Shown here one piece after another: positions 43,118 through 51,028 of a stretch of 55,042 nucleotides of DNA. The notes beneath the pieces are model-generated. The model saw only the letters and a list, made by a program, of their open reading frames with translations. It ran no database searches and was not told where the DNA came from. This stretch comes from a virus. A program made the translations under genes and the position numbers. Each line of letters opens with the position of its first letter. Position 1 is the first letter of the stretch. The stretch is taken from the IMG/VR virus record IMGVR_UViG_3300042908_001089, positions 1 to 55,042 of that record, one strand, 5' to 3'.

Positions 43118-45598
43118 ATGGCTAACCATTTTAAAAAGCTAATAGCCAACATAGATAAGGCTTTAACTGCAGAATTTAAATACGATCAAGACGATGATGA
43201 GGCAGAACCTCGTTTGGATTTAGATTTTATTGATGGGCTAGTTTCTAAATATCATGACGAATTACGCAAAAACCTTAAAGCAATTACTAATACCGTTAAA
43301 GGCCAAAAGCATGATGAACTTTCGTATGCACCAAACGCTTCTGAAAAAGATAAGGTTAAAGCTAAATTAAAATTTTATGAAACATATCAAAAGAAGTTAA
43401 TAAAGGAGTTAGTAAGAGAGTATCCCGAATTAGAAGGAATTATAAAAACAGGCAACCCTAGTGAATCTTCTTTTTCTATTAAGGCATTAAGTGGGGCTGA
43501 GTGCCCAAAAGTAAACGAGAGTGACTTTTCTCGCAAAGTACAAAACGGGTTGAGAATAAGAGCACAAAACCATCAATCAATTGAAAAAGCAATTAATGAA
43601 AGGTTTGGACGAGAAACCGTATCGATTGTTTCTGCTCATATGGATTCAGTTGGATTTAATGATGCTTACAAGGCGGGAAGGTTTGAGGCTATACAAAAAA
43701 AAGAAGTAGATGCACGAATGGAAGAAGAAAGACGAGAAAGAGAGGATGAAGGAGAAAAGTATGATTCTGCTTTAACAAAAATGGTAGGAGGTAATCCGGG
43801 TAATTGGGTAATAACCTCAGGATCTTTTTCTGGTAAGACCTTAGCTGAAGTGGGAAGTATGATGGAAAACGGAGATGAAGAAGGCAGACGGCTTAATAAT
43901 AAACTTCTTTCTAATTTAGAAGACAAGAAAAATGCAATTGAAGCTAGTGAAACCATTTTACAAAACGAAGAAAAGGCAATTATAGCTCAGGCAAAAAATC
44001 TTACCGGAAGAACTTATACTTATGCACAGCTTTCGGGAATGTATAATAGTTTGCCTCCGGTTATGCAGACATTAATTGATAAACAAGAAAAACGAATAAA
44101 ACATATAGCAATTCTAAGCACCCGTTACCAAAGTGCGTCTATACGATTAAACGCTGATAGCAAAAGAATCAGAGGGATTGCAGACAAAGCTACCAATTGG
44201 ATTTTAAATACTTACGCTACTATTGTTGCTAACCCAAATGCCTTTGCAAGACGGTTTGGAAAAGCTTTACCAGCTAATAAGACAGGTCTTAACAATGCTC
44301 TTGTCGCTATGTTTAAATCTTATGCTAAAAGTTCTGATCTAATAAAAAAAGCGTATCAAGCTAAAGGGGTGTTAGCTGAAGAAGAAAGAAGAGAGGAGTC
44401 TAATTTTTTTTACACCTTAACTGAATTTTACATAGGCAGAGATGGGGTTAAAAGATCTAAACCTGTAACTAGATACAACGCTCCTAAAAAAATGGAAGGC
44501 GAAGGTTTTACTTCAGAAGATACAAGTAAAGAACCAAAAAATTTATCTGAGCAAGATAAGCCAGGAAGAAATGCTTCGGGAAGGGTTTATAAAAAAGACG
44601 GAACAAAAGTTTCAGATGAAGAGGTAAGAAAAAAAAGGAAAGAGAAAGATTACGGTTTAGATGCAATGTTGCGGGGATTGGGTGAAGGGATGAGTGTTCA
44701 CGACAGAGTAAAACTATACAAATTGCAAGATGTATTAAAGAATCTTCCTAAGCGAACCACTAAAGAATGGGTGATTGACCCTTTGACTGGAGAGCAAAGG
44801 TTGATGCGTAAAGGTTCAAATTTAGGTTTGATGTTGGTTTACGATAAACATCGAAAGCTAGTTTGGAAAGAGTTTGATGTTTATGGTAAAGCAAGAAAGG
44901 CGGTAGGAGGGAGTTTAGAAAGACTTAAGCAAAAAGAGATTGATAAACAAAGAATTCTTTTGTTTGCAGCAGAATCTATGATTTCAGATAGCATGGGGAA
45001 AGATCGAACGGTCAAGGAGGCAGATGCCGTAAATCTTGGGCAAGTAGATACTGATCGTAAGGTTACTACTGATGAGGTTTTGGATAAAAATATTCAATAC
45101 GATGGGAGTGAAGCGGGGGATTACAGTTCGCAATTTACAAAGAAAAGACAAAAGTATTCTGAAAAGATTAAAGAAGCAACTTCTTACAAACAGTTAGAAA
45201 AAACGGAAATGAAAATTTATGAAGACATGGGTAAAGCCGGACATATTGTAGATCCAAGTATAAGAAAACAAATTATTATAGTAGGACAAATAGAAAACTT
45301 TATGGAAGGGAGTAGTGATACTCCTAACTTTTATACAGGCCCTATGGTTAGTAGAGAAACCATCTTAGCTATGAGAGAGTATGGATCTCCTGCAAGTATA
45401 AAAGCAATTGAACAATTTCATGAAGCTCAATTAAAACATTACTCTGAAGGTGGGAGGGGTCTGGCAGAAAGTAATTATTTTCATGAATCTGAAAATAGAT
45501 ATTCAACTGAGTACGAATTATTAGATTCACAACTTCCTATTAAAACTCAACTCGATTTAAAACGCATGGAGTTACGAAACTCTGGAGCGAAAGACTAA
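43118..45598 (+). CDS. Large charged protein, unknown function
   Basis: 826 aa, divergent from the portal gene. AAGGAG precedes the ATG. It is strongly charged and helical, with coiled-coil stretches (ARMEEERREREDEGEKYDSAL; LLSNLEDKKNAIEASETILQNEEKAIIAQAKNL) and a C-terminal region of short helices. I recognise no motif. The AT-rich, AAA-for-Lys style resembles the late block more than the plus-strand genes to its right. Possible roles include an internal virion protein or a packaging-associated factor; it stands where a terminase gene would be expected but shows no ATPase motif. Confidence 0.6.
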   Translation: MANHFKKLIANIDKALTAEFKYDQDDDEAEPRLDLDFIDGLVSKYHDELRKNLKAITNTVKGQKHDELSYAPNASEKDKVKAKLKFYETYQKKLIKELVREYPELEGIIKTGNPSESSFSIKALSGAECPKVNESDFSRKVQNGLRIRAQNHQSIEKAINERFGRETVSIVSAHMDSVGFNDAYKAGRFEAIQKKEVDARMEEERREREDEGEKYDSALTKMVGGNPGNWVITSGSFSGKTLAEVGSMMENGDEEGRRLNNKLLSNLEDKKNAIEASETILQNEEKAIIAQAKNLTGRTYTYAQLSGMYNSLPPVMQTLIDKQEKRIKHIAILSTRYQSASIRLNADSKRIRGIADKATNWILNTYATIVANPNAFARRFGKALPANKTGLNNALVAMFKSYAKSSDLIKKAYQAKGVLAEEERREESNFFYTLTEFYIGRDGVKRSKPVTRYNAPKKMEGEGFTSEDTSKEPKNLSEQDKPGRNASGRVYKKDGTKVSDEEVRKKRKEKDYGLDAMLRGLGEGMSVHDRVKLYKLQDVLKNLPKRTTKEWVIDPLTGEQRLMRKGSNLGLMLVYDKHRKLVWKEFDVYGKARKAVGGSLERLKQKEIDKQRILLFAAESMISDSMGKDRTVKEADAVNLGQVDTDRKVTTDEVLDKNIQYDGSEAGDYSSQFTKKRQKYSEKIKEATSYKQLEKTEMKIYEDMGKAGHIVDPSIRKQIIIVGQIENFMEGSSDTPNFYTGPMVSRETILAMREYGSPASIKAIEQFHEAQLKHYSEGGRGLAESNYFHESENRYSTEYELLDSQLPIKTQLDLKRMELRNSGAKD

Positions 45599-45636
45599 CG
45601 AACTTTAAAAATGAGGCTCCGTTAAGGAGGGGTACA

Positions 45637-45652
45637 GTACATATTTATGTAC
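45637..45652. repeat. 16-bp perfect palindrome downstream of the 826-aa gene
   Basis: GTACATA TT TATGTAC is a perfect palindrome, also bounded by GGTAC and GTACC and followed by CTTTCTTTAT. It may be a terminator for the 826-aa gene or an operator for the promoter at 45668. Both fit the position. Confidence 0.5.
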
Positions 45653-45667
45653 CTTTCTTTATATGAT

Positions 45668-45696
45668 TTGACACCCCCCGTAGGGTTTCGACTTAT
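45668..45696 (+). promoter_or_regulatory. Putative sigma70-like promoter
   Basis: TTGACA (45668-45673) is a perfect -35. After a 17-nt spacer comes ACTTAT (45691-45696), a weak -10 matching 3 of 6 consensus bases. It faces the plus-strand block and precedes an attenuator-like hairpin and the gene at 45760. Confidence 0.4.
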
Positions 45697-45712
45697 GAAG
45701 ACTGCCATTTTT

Positions 45713-45740
45713 CAGCCATCTCACTTTGGGGTGGCTGTTT
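45713..45740 (+). terminator. Leader hairpin with T-rich tail
   Basis: CAGCCA (45713-45718) pairs with TGGCTG (45732-45737), followed by TTTTCG. It lies in the leader between the putative promoter and the ATG at 45760, so it may attenuate the plus-strand block. A stem of 6 bp is modest. Confidence 0.45.
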
Positions 45741-45759
45741 TCGTTTAAGGAGTTTCGTT

Positions 45760-46299
45760 ATGGCTAATTTCATCTACATGATTTTCTTGGTTAAGTTGTC
45801 GTTCATCATCACAATGGTTGGTGATTTGAGTATGAACTTCTTTTACTTATGTACTGCAATGTGCGTTGCTGCTTTGAGTACTGCAATGTTGTGTGCTCGT
45901 TCTAGATACACCCTCTTGAAAGAATTTGATGTAACAAAGGTTATGTATGAACACGAAGTGATTCGAGGTGGTCATCCAGAGATTAGGGTTTTCGCCACAA
46001 CAGAAAACGAGATCATCATCAGCACTCATGGCTGCACAGACGGTAGTGTGCTTGGGATTTATCGAGGTAATGTCTCTGTTGATGAGCTTGTGAAACAGTT
46101 GATCAGCATTAAGGTTTTAACTTCTACACAACAAGTAAAAGTTCATTGCTGCTATCCTGCAATGGTTCACTCAACAATTACTAACAACAATATCACAATG
46201 TTGTTTCCTACTATCAAAACCGTGACTTACGGTGATCAAGAAGGAATTTCTGGATTTGGCAAGATGATCTTTCTGAAGAAGGTTCGTTTGTACGTCTAA
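45760..46299 (+). CDS. Membrane protein with possible caspase-like domain
   Basis: 179 aa. Two hydrophobic helices (about 1-22 and 25-47) anchor it in the membrane. The cytosolic or periplasmic part has NEIIISTHGCTDG (His90) and, about 40 residues later, VKVHCCYPAM (Cys130, Cys131). A hydrophobic strand ending in His-Gly, a helix (SVDELVKQLIS), then a strand ending in Cys is the order of the caspase/clostripain fold. The match is short and may be chance. AAGGAG precedes the ATG. It is the first gene of the plus-strand block after a putative promoter. Confidence 0.55.
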   Translation: MANFIYMIFLVKLSFIITMVGDLSMNFFYLCTAMCVAALSTAMLCARSRYTLLKEFDVTKVMYEHEVIRGGHPEIRVFATTENEIIISTHGCTDGSVLGIYRGNVSVDELVKQLISIKVLTSTQQVKVHCCYPAMVHSTITNNNITMLFPTIKTVTYGDQEGISGFGKMIFLKKVRLYV

Positions 46300-46333
46300 G
46301 CGTCAAGTGTTTGTAATTAGTTTGTTTTTTCTA

Positions 46334-46358
46334 AAGCCTCTGCACGTTGCAGGGGCTT
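46334..46358 (+). terminator. 10-bp hairpin between plus-strand genes
   Basis: AAGCCTCTGC (46334-46343) pairs over 10 positions, including one G-T, with GCAGGGGCTT (46349-46358); the loop is ACGTT. GTTCTATTT follows. It can stop part of the transcription from the upstream promoter or mark an RNA-processing site before the 850-aa gene. Confidence 0.55.
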
Positions 46359-46382
46359 GTTCTATTTATAGAGGAGATTCTG

Positions 46383-48935
46383 ATGATAGTGTTTCTAATT
46401 CCTAAGGCTGCTCGTCCTAGCAAGACTGTACCTGCAATTCGTTGTATACCGCTTTCTACGATGATCGTAGAGGCTTCTAAAGGTAACAAAGAAGCAGACT
46501 GCTACAAGTTGCTTGCTAAGCCTTTGTTTAGTTCTAGTAGTCTACCTACTGAGGCGGGATTTCCCTACTTAGTTAAGTGGGCTCTTAACAGAAAGTCGTG
46601 GACTCAGTACAGTCTTTGCCGAGACTTAAGGTCTTCTGGTTTAGAAAGAGACATTGCTTTGCTGAAGAAGCAGGGTGTGACTATCTCTAATGGAGATTCG
46701 CAAGTTGTTGCTAGCTTCTTCACACAAGCGAAACAACTAAAAGTCTTGGCTAGCTCTTGGGCTAAAGGCCCGCTTGTGACCTTCACTCTAGTAGAAGGTT
46801 GTCAAGTTGAGTACGACTGTGTTTCTACAGCTCTAAAAATCCTGCACAACGCAGGGGGCAAAGTAGAAAAACGTGGCTCTCAGACAGAAAGAAACTTTTT
46901 GATTGCAGCGTGTTTACCTGCATCAGAAGTTAAGCTTTTTGTTGTAGAGTCTGAGGACTTAGAAGTCGCTATGGATGGTACTGGTACTATCACTAGGGAT
47001 TTCTTTCTTCGGTTACGCAACCAATGGGCTTTAGCTAATCCACAAATAACCGTGGAGCAAGCTATCTTGGATATTCGGACTCTGAACTTCAGAGCTTGGA
47101 TTCCCGGATACGGTCAGCTAAAGATAATGGCTATCGTAACAGACCAAGTGCTTCCTAATGGTGCAGACATCTATGCACACAGGAAGAACTTCAAAGACAA
47201 GGAAGTTTGTGTTCAAGGTGACGTAGCTTTCTTTGGGTTTGATCCGCAAGGATCGAAGCCCTCTGCTTATACCAATAAGCAATGTTTGCGTAACTTTGGC
47301 TGGTTCTTTGGTCTTAAAGATCGAGTCTGGTCTTGGTTTATTAGCAACCTTAAGGCAGGGATTGCTGAGATCAAGAAAGGTAAGACTGTCGAAGAGTCGA
47401 AGCTAGAGCTTCAGCTTTTGAAGTCTGAGAAACGAATTGAAGACTCTTTCTCTACCGGAGAGAGGATTCGTTCTATAGATTGGAATACTTCTGGCGGTTC
47501 GCAAGCAGAACTTCCTGCCCTATTCCAAGGGTCGGTGAAGGACTGGTTGCAGAGGATGACTACTGCAGATATGGCGGAGCAAGAGATTTGGGTAGAGATA
47601 CCCGGTTCTTACTTCAGTCAGATTGTATGTCTTGAGGCTGTTCGTTATGTAGCTCCAGAGCTGTATGCGAAGGGTATTCCTCACGGCAAAGTAGTGTATC
47701 TGAAGAGCCACAAGATCTTTGTGGTTTCTACAGAGTATTGGATCGAGAACCTCATCAACTGGGGTGGCTGCGATCAGGATGATAAGTTTGCACTTGTCTT
47801 CCGCAAGCATAAAGACTCAGGCAAGATTTTTGTTCTTATCTACCGAACTCCTAATGATCGCAATGAGTATGCGATTGCTACGGCTGATGAGGATAACTTG
47901 CCAGGACTCAAGGGAGATTGGCAGTCTGAACCTTGTAGATTTCCTACCACTCGACCTCTTCAAGCTTCTAAGAGCAACGAAGAGATAATCAAGTTGGGAG
48001 GCAAGGTTGAGAACGAAGCTCCTAGACTTCGCACATTCGAAGACTTCCTAGGGAAGCTAGATGTGATGGCCAATCCTGGTTGGGCAGTAAACATCATAGC
48101 CTGTTGGAATACAGGGTATGATACTCGCTGTCCTTTACCGCCTATGGAGGCTTGCATAGACTTGTCTGTCCAGACTTGTGATAGCAACCAGATTGAGTGG
48201 CTGGAAAATAGGTGCCTTAAGCTTGCTAAGAAGATGTACAACGGTGTTATGAACAAGACTATCAAGCTAGATAGAAAGCTAGCTATGTCTGTGTTTCATG
48301 TAGCCGGAGAGTACGATGAAGGCTTTAAGGTGTTACTCAAGCTTAACCACAAGACTCTTAGCAGTTTGCTTTACGAAAGCGACTACAGTCTGTTATGCCA
48401 AGCTGCTTCTGAGCGTATTCAGAAGGAGTTAGATTGGTTTGAGACTGTAGCTGACGAGTTGAGCGTTAACGCTTGGACGGTTTCGCTTCCTAAGCTCAAG
48501 AAAATTGCTGCTCGAATCCGCAAGGATTTTGGCGACAGTCTTTACGAGATCATGGTAGACAGGGTTAATCTCACCTTCGCAAGGTGGGCTTCCTGCTACA
48601 AGGGCCCAGACGTTGAGCTGTTTCGATGGATACCTAGAGGAGAAGAGCAATCTAAGCTTTCTCCAATGGGCTTTGACATCGTGGCAAGGAAACAAAAGGC
48701 TTTGCTGCTTACTCAACGAAAGTATATATGGAGCCGGTTCCCTAAGAACTATTCCAGAGAAGCTTTCGAAAAGGTATTAGCTTTTGTAGCTCTCTACCAG
48801 TTGTTTAGTCAGGCCAATGCTGATCATGCAACTCCAATTAAGAACCTTGACCTACACAAGGGGCTTGAGAAGGGCAGCTTAATCAGTCATAAGTGGCTGT
48901 TCGAAACCTTCTGCAAGGTTAGAAAACAGATGTAA
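46383..48935 (+). CDS. 850-aa protein, possible divergent two-barrel RNA polymerase
   Basis: 850 aa from ATG 46383, with GAGGAG 6 nt upstream; an earlier TTG (46347) lies in the hairpin. I do not recognise the family with certainty. NWGGCDQDDKFALVF (Asp464, Asp466, Asp467) resembles the DxDGD catalytic loop of two-barrel RNA polymerases such as YonO and RNAi polymerases, but the last Asp is Lys. LIYRTPNDRNEYAIA (487 onward) resembles the RxP segment, although in those enzymes it precedes the catalytic loop. Several strand-rich stretches (GYGQLKIMAIVTDQVLPNG) could be barrel strands. Against this, overall similarity is weak. Alternatives are a replication or structural protein. Confidence 0.55.
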   Translation: MIVFLIPKAARPSKTVPAIRCIPLSTMIVEASKGNKEADCYKLLAKPLFSSSSLPTEAGFPYLVKWALNRKSWTQYSLCRDLRSSGLERDIALLKKQGVTISNGDSQVVASFFTQAKQLKVLASSWAKGPLVTFTLVEGCQVEYDCVSTALKILHNAGGKVEKRGSQTERNFLIAACLPASEVKLFVVESEDLEVAMDGTGTITRDFFLRLRNQWALANPQITVEQAILDIRTLNFRAWIPGYGQLKIMAIVTDQVLPNGADIYAHRKNFKDKEVCVQGDVAFFGFDPQGSKPSAYTNKQCLRNFGWFFGLKDRVWSWFISNLKAGIAEIKKGKTVEESKLELQLLKSEKRIEDSFSTGERIRSIDWNTSGGSQAELPALFQGSVKDWLQRMTTADMAEQEIWVEIPGSYFSQIVCLEAVRYVAPELYAKGIPHGKVVYLKSHKIFVVSTEYWIENLINWGGCDQDDKFALVFRKHKDSGKIFVLIYRTPNDRNEYAIATADEDNLPGLKGDWQSEPCRFPTTRPLQASKSNEEIIKLGGKVENEAPRLRTFEDFLGKLDVMANPGWAVNIIACWNTGYDTRCPLPPMEACIDLSVQTCDSNQIEWLENRCLKLAKKMYNGVMNKTIKLDRKLAMSVFHVAGEYDEGFKVLLKLNHKTLSSLLYESDYSLLCQAASERIQKELDWFETVADELSVNAWTVSLPKLKKIAARIRKDFGDSLYEIMVDRVNLTFARWASCYKGPDVELFRWIPRGEEQSKLSPMGFDIVARKQKALLLTQRKYIWSRFPKNYSREAFEKVLAFVALYQLFSQANADHATPIKNLDLHKGLEKGSLISHKWLFETFCKVRKQM

Positions 48936-48946
48936 GCATCCGTGTT

Positions 48947-48970
48947 CCTCCTAGTCTTAGGACTGGGAGG
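48947..48970 (+). terminator. Strong hairpin after the 850-aa gene
   Basis: CCTCCTAGTC (48947-48956) and GACTGGGAGG (48961-48970) form a 10-bp stem with one G-T pair and a TTAG tetraloop. No T-run follows, so it may be an mRNA 3'-end stabiliser or the first element of the structured region that follows. Confidence 0.5.
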
Positions 48971-49223
48971 GATTCGTAATGCCCTTTCGCAAGAGAGGGT
49001 GCTACGAATCTCTCCTATTACCTCGAAAGTTCTTTCGATGGAGATGATTTCTGTGCAGAGATAACCCTCTCTGCCTGTCTGCCTACCATTATGCCAGGCA
49101 CTCTCCCCCTATGCGGGCTAGACTTCCGTCTCGCAAGCTCGCCTTCAGCCACTTGCATGTTGTTCGCTTCGCTCACGCGTAATTAGTTGTGCCCAAAGAT
49201 CCGTGTTAGTTCATAGATGTATC
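48971..49223 (+). ncRNA. Hairpin-rich non-coding region
   Basis: No open frame fits here. Several consecutive inverted repeats are present: GATTCGTA (48971-48978) with TACGAATC (49003-49010), enclosing CCCT and AGGG; TCGAAAG (49023-49029) with CTTTCGA (49032-49038); GCAGAGA with TCTCTGC (about 49055-49074); and TGCC...GGCA near 49080-49110. It looks like a structured RNA or a stack of processing hairpins just before element copy 1. Not a tRNA. Confidence 0.4.
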
Positions 49224-49242
49224 GGCCTTACGAGAATCGGGG
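49224..49242 (+). promoter_or_regulatory. 19-bp repeated element, copy 1
   Basis: GGCCTTACGAGAATCGGGG, ending 42 nt before ATG 49285. One of four copies; see 49933, 50975 and 52944. The GGGG end leads into the hairpin GGGG-A-AGC-AATTTC-GCT-CCC. Confidence 0.6.
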
Positions 49243-49284
49243 AAGCAATTTCGCTCCCTTAACTTCATGTTCAAGGAGATCATC

Positions 49285-49740
49285 ATGGAATCTATTTACT
49301 CTGTCATCACTGCGATCAAAGGTCTTAATACTTTCGATGCTTACAAGACCAAAGCAGAGTTCCCCAAAGGCTTTACCCCAAAGTTTGAAGGCTTTGTTGA
49401 AGGGGTATGCAAGTCTTTTCCTTACTGGACAAGCGAAGGCAAAGCCCAGTTTAAAGCTCGAGTAAAACAAGGGCTAAGTCCTCTTATGTTTGACCGGCTT
49501 CGTGAGAAGCTTCAAGCCCTTGTAGGTGTGGTCACTCTTAAAGATATGGCCAAGACTACTACCAAGCCGGACATCATGGCTGAGTTGGTCAAGTTATCTA
49601 AAGGCATTGAGTCCCTTCGAGCTGAGTTAGCCAAGGTCTTTGCTGAAAAGGCGAAGGAGATTGAAACTCCTAAGCCCAAAGCAAAGAAGAAAGCAAAAGC
49701 TGTTCTGGTTGCAGAGGAAGAAGAACTCTTCCCTCTGTAG
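49285..49740 (+). CDS. Hypothetical protein, 151 aa
   Basis: From ATG 49285 (MESIYSVITAIKGL), with AAGGAG 6 nt upstream; an ATG at 49267 lies before that site. The N-terminal 85 residues are compact (FEGFVEGVCKSFPYWTSEG), then an amphipathic helix (LVKLSKGIESLRAELAKVFAEK), and a basic tail (PKAKKKAKA) ending in EEEELFPL. It resembles a small nucleic-acid- or protein-binding factor but has no known motif. It is alone in its unit between element copy 1 and the terminator at 49851. Confidence 0.6.
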   Translation: MESIYSVITAIKGLNTFDAYKTKAEFPKGFTPKFEGFVEGVCKSFPYWTSEGKAQFKARVKQGLSPLMFDRLREKLQALVGVVTLKDMAKTTTKPDIMAELVKLSKGIESLRAELAKVFAEKAKEIETPKPKAKKKAKAVLVAEEEELFPL

Positions 49741-49755
49741 CCTGCAAAACCTATT

Positions 49756-49781
49756 ACCTCCATCCTCACCAGGGTGGAGGT
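49756..49781 (+). repeat. Hairpin after the 151-aa gene
   Basis: ACCTCCA-T-CCT pairs with AGG-G-TGGAGGT around CACC, 16 nt after the stop codon region. No T-run follows, so it may be a processing or stability hairpin before the true terminator at 49851. Confidence 0.5.
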
Positions 49782-49850
49782 CTTAGTAATCCTGTTGCAC
49801 TTCGTGCTTACTTTGAAATATCCGCTCCTTCGTCGCTCCTAAGTGGGGGC

Positions 49851-49871
49851 AGACCAAGGGGTCTTTTTTTT
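49851..49871 (+). terminator. Rho-independent terminator, unit 1
   Basis: AGACC-AAGG-GGTCT followed by a run of T (49864-49871). Short stem but a textbook tail. It ends the unit begun by element copy 1. Confidence 0.72.
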
Positions 49872-49932
49872 AAGCCCGAGGGTTAGGTTGTGGCCTTAGT
49901 AACTAAGCGAGTTTTACTTTTGATGGTTGCTT

Positions 49933-49951
49933 GGTCTGTCGAGATGCGGGG
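49933..49951 (+). promoter_or_regulatory. 19-bp repeated element, copy 2
   Basis: GGTCTGTCGAGATGCGGGG, ending 45 nt before ATG 49997. Followed by TTCGCATT, which can pair as ATGCG-GGGTT-CGCAT. Confidence 0.58.
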
Positions 49952-49996
49952 TTCGCATTGTGCGTTCTCTATTACCTTTAACATGGAGATTAAACC

Positions 49997-50197
49997 ATGC
50001 CGAGTGAGCAAGACCATGAGCTGCCCGAAGGGGTTTGCGTACCCACTGATCCCTTGGTGGAGTACAAGTTTGAGCCTGTTAAAGCCCCGACTAAGGGCTT
50101 CATAACAATAGACAATGGCAATCCTATTACTTTTGCTTTTGAAAGTAAGGACTTCACCTCGTTTTTAGAAACATTACTTAGGAGTAACGCAAGATGA
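49997..50197 (+). CDS. Hypothetical acidic protein, 66 aa
   Basis: First gene of unit 2. GGAG precedes the ATG. It is acidic and beta-like (VKAPTKGFITIDNGNPITFAFES), with a short C-terminal helix. Its stop overlaps the next start by 4 nt, supporting real translation. No family recognised. Confidence 0.6.
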   Translation: MPSEQDHELPEGVCVPTDPLVEYKFEPVKAPTKGFITIDNGNPITFAFESKDFTSFLETLLRSNAR

Positions 50198-50523
50198 AAG
50201 AATTTTTAAGATGGTTTTTTGTTTTTGTTTGCGGACTGGTGCTGGTAAATGCCGGCTTCCAGTACGCAATGTACACAATCGACAAAGAGATTCGGTCAGT
50301 TCATGTAGGGCCTTTGCCTACACCTGCCCCTGAGGTTGTGCTTAAACCGTATGAGGATGATCCTCTTATGGAAAACATGGAGCTACTTAGGCTGCAAGAC
50401 TTGGAGTATTGCCCAAGGCATTACTACGAGATGCAACTTAAGGGTAAAGAATACTGGATGCACCAGACTACAAAGAAGGTGTACACCAAAGACGCTAACG
50501 GGAAGTTGGTGAGTGCTCTATGA
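50194..50523 (+). CDS. Membrane-anchored protein, 109 aa
   Basis: An N-terminal anchor (about residues 5-28, WFFVFVCGLVLVNAGFQYAM) is followed by a soluble part with Pro-rich VGPLPTPAPEV and a C-terminal WMHQTTKKVYTKDANG segment. Starts by ATGA overlap with the previous gene and overlaps the next by 4 nt. Middle gene of unit 2. Unknown function; envelope location inferred. Confidence 0.6.
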   Translation: MKEFLRWFFVFVCGLVLVNAGFQYAMYTIDKEIRSVHVGPLPTPAPEVVLKPYEDDPLMENMELLRLQDLEYCPRHYYEMQLKGKEYWMHQTTKKVYTKDANGKLVSAL

Positions 50524-50864
50524 AAACCAAACCCAAAGCCAAACGCAAGGTAAAGGTTGAGGTCGTGCCTCAATGGAAGAAGAACTTAACTAAGGCATGG
50601 AAGGTGCAAGCCGTCCGGACTTTTGTTTACAGCTTCTTTACCGTTTTTATGTTCATGGTTCCTTGGTATCTCATGAGCGGAGAAGAGCAAGTGAACTTCT
50701 CCCAACTCAAGGAGTACCAACCGCCCCCTACCGGGGTCGATCCGTTACGGTACAAGGAGGAAAGGGAAGGTGGGTTAAGGGTCTACCAGAAGGGCAACCA
50801 ATTACTATGGGCCAATGAACCCAGTAGTAAACGGATGCCTATTCAACCCAAGGTTCACTACTGA
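50520..50864 (+). CDS. Membrane protein, 114 aa
   Basis: A basic N-terminal tail (KTKPKAKRKVKVEV) precedes one hydrophobic helix (about 33-53, FVYSFFTVFMFMVPWYLM), then a polar C-terminal part. The basic tail predicts the N-terminus inside the cell. It overlaps the previous gene by 4 nt and is last in unit 2. No family recognised; with 50194-50523 it may form an envelope pair. Confidence 0.6.
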   Translation: MKTKPKAKRKVKVEVVPQWKKNLTKAWKVQAVRTFVYSFFTVFMFMVPWYLMSGEEQVNFSQLKEYQPPPTGVDPLRYKEEREGGLRVYQKGNQLLWANEPSSKRMPIQPKVHY

Positions 50865-50900
50865 AAAAGAATTCTAGTTCCATAATCTTTCGGGCCCAAG

Positions 50901-50949
50901 CCCTAGCTCTGTCCCCTACCGGGGATGGGTTAGGGTTTTTTCTTTCTCT
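50901..50949 (+). terminator. Rho-independent terminator, unit 2
   Basis: CCCTA (50901-50905) pairs with TAGGG (50931-50935), with an inner CCCC/GGGG stem at 50913-50924, followed by TTTTTTCTTTC. Closes the three-gene unit. Confidence 0.72.
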
Positions 50950-50974
50950 TGGTTGGGGAATCTCCCCCCATTAG

Positions 50975-50993
50975 GGCCTGCTGAGATTTGGGG
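50975..50993 (+). promoter_or_regulatory. 19-bp repeated element, copy 3
   Basis: GGCCTGCTGAGATTTGGGG, ending 35 nt before ATG 51029. The following GGGGATAGC-AGTTC-GCTACC hairpin is close to that after copy 1. Confidence 0.62.
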
Positions 50994-51028
50994 ATAGCAG
51001 TTCGCTACCTAATCTAATGGAGTTAACC

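Noticed and set aside
46347-46382. TTG start for the 850-aa gene
   Set aside because: It falls inside the 10-bp hairpin; ATG 46383 has GAGGAG.
49228-49470. Minus-strand frame opposite the 151-aa gene
   Set aside because: Antisense shadow of a gene with a good ribosome site; it also covers the 19-bp element.
49890-50105. 71-aa plus-strand frame overlapping 49997-50197
   Set aside because: It covers the 19-bp element and hairpin, lacks a ribosome site, and conflicts with a coupled gene in another frame.
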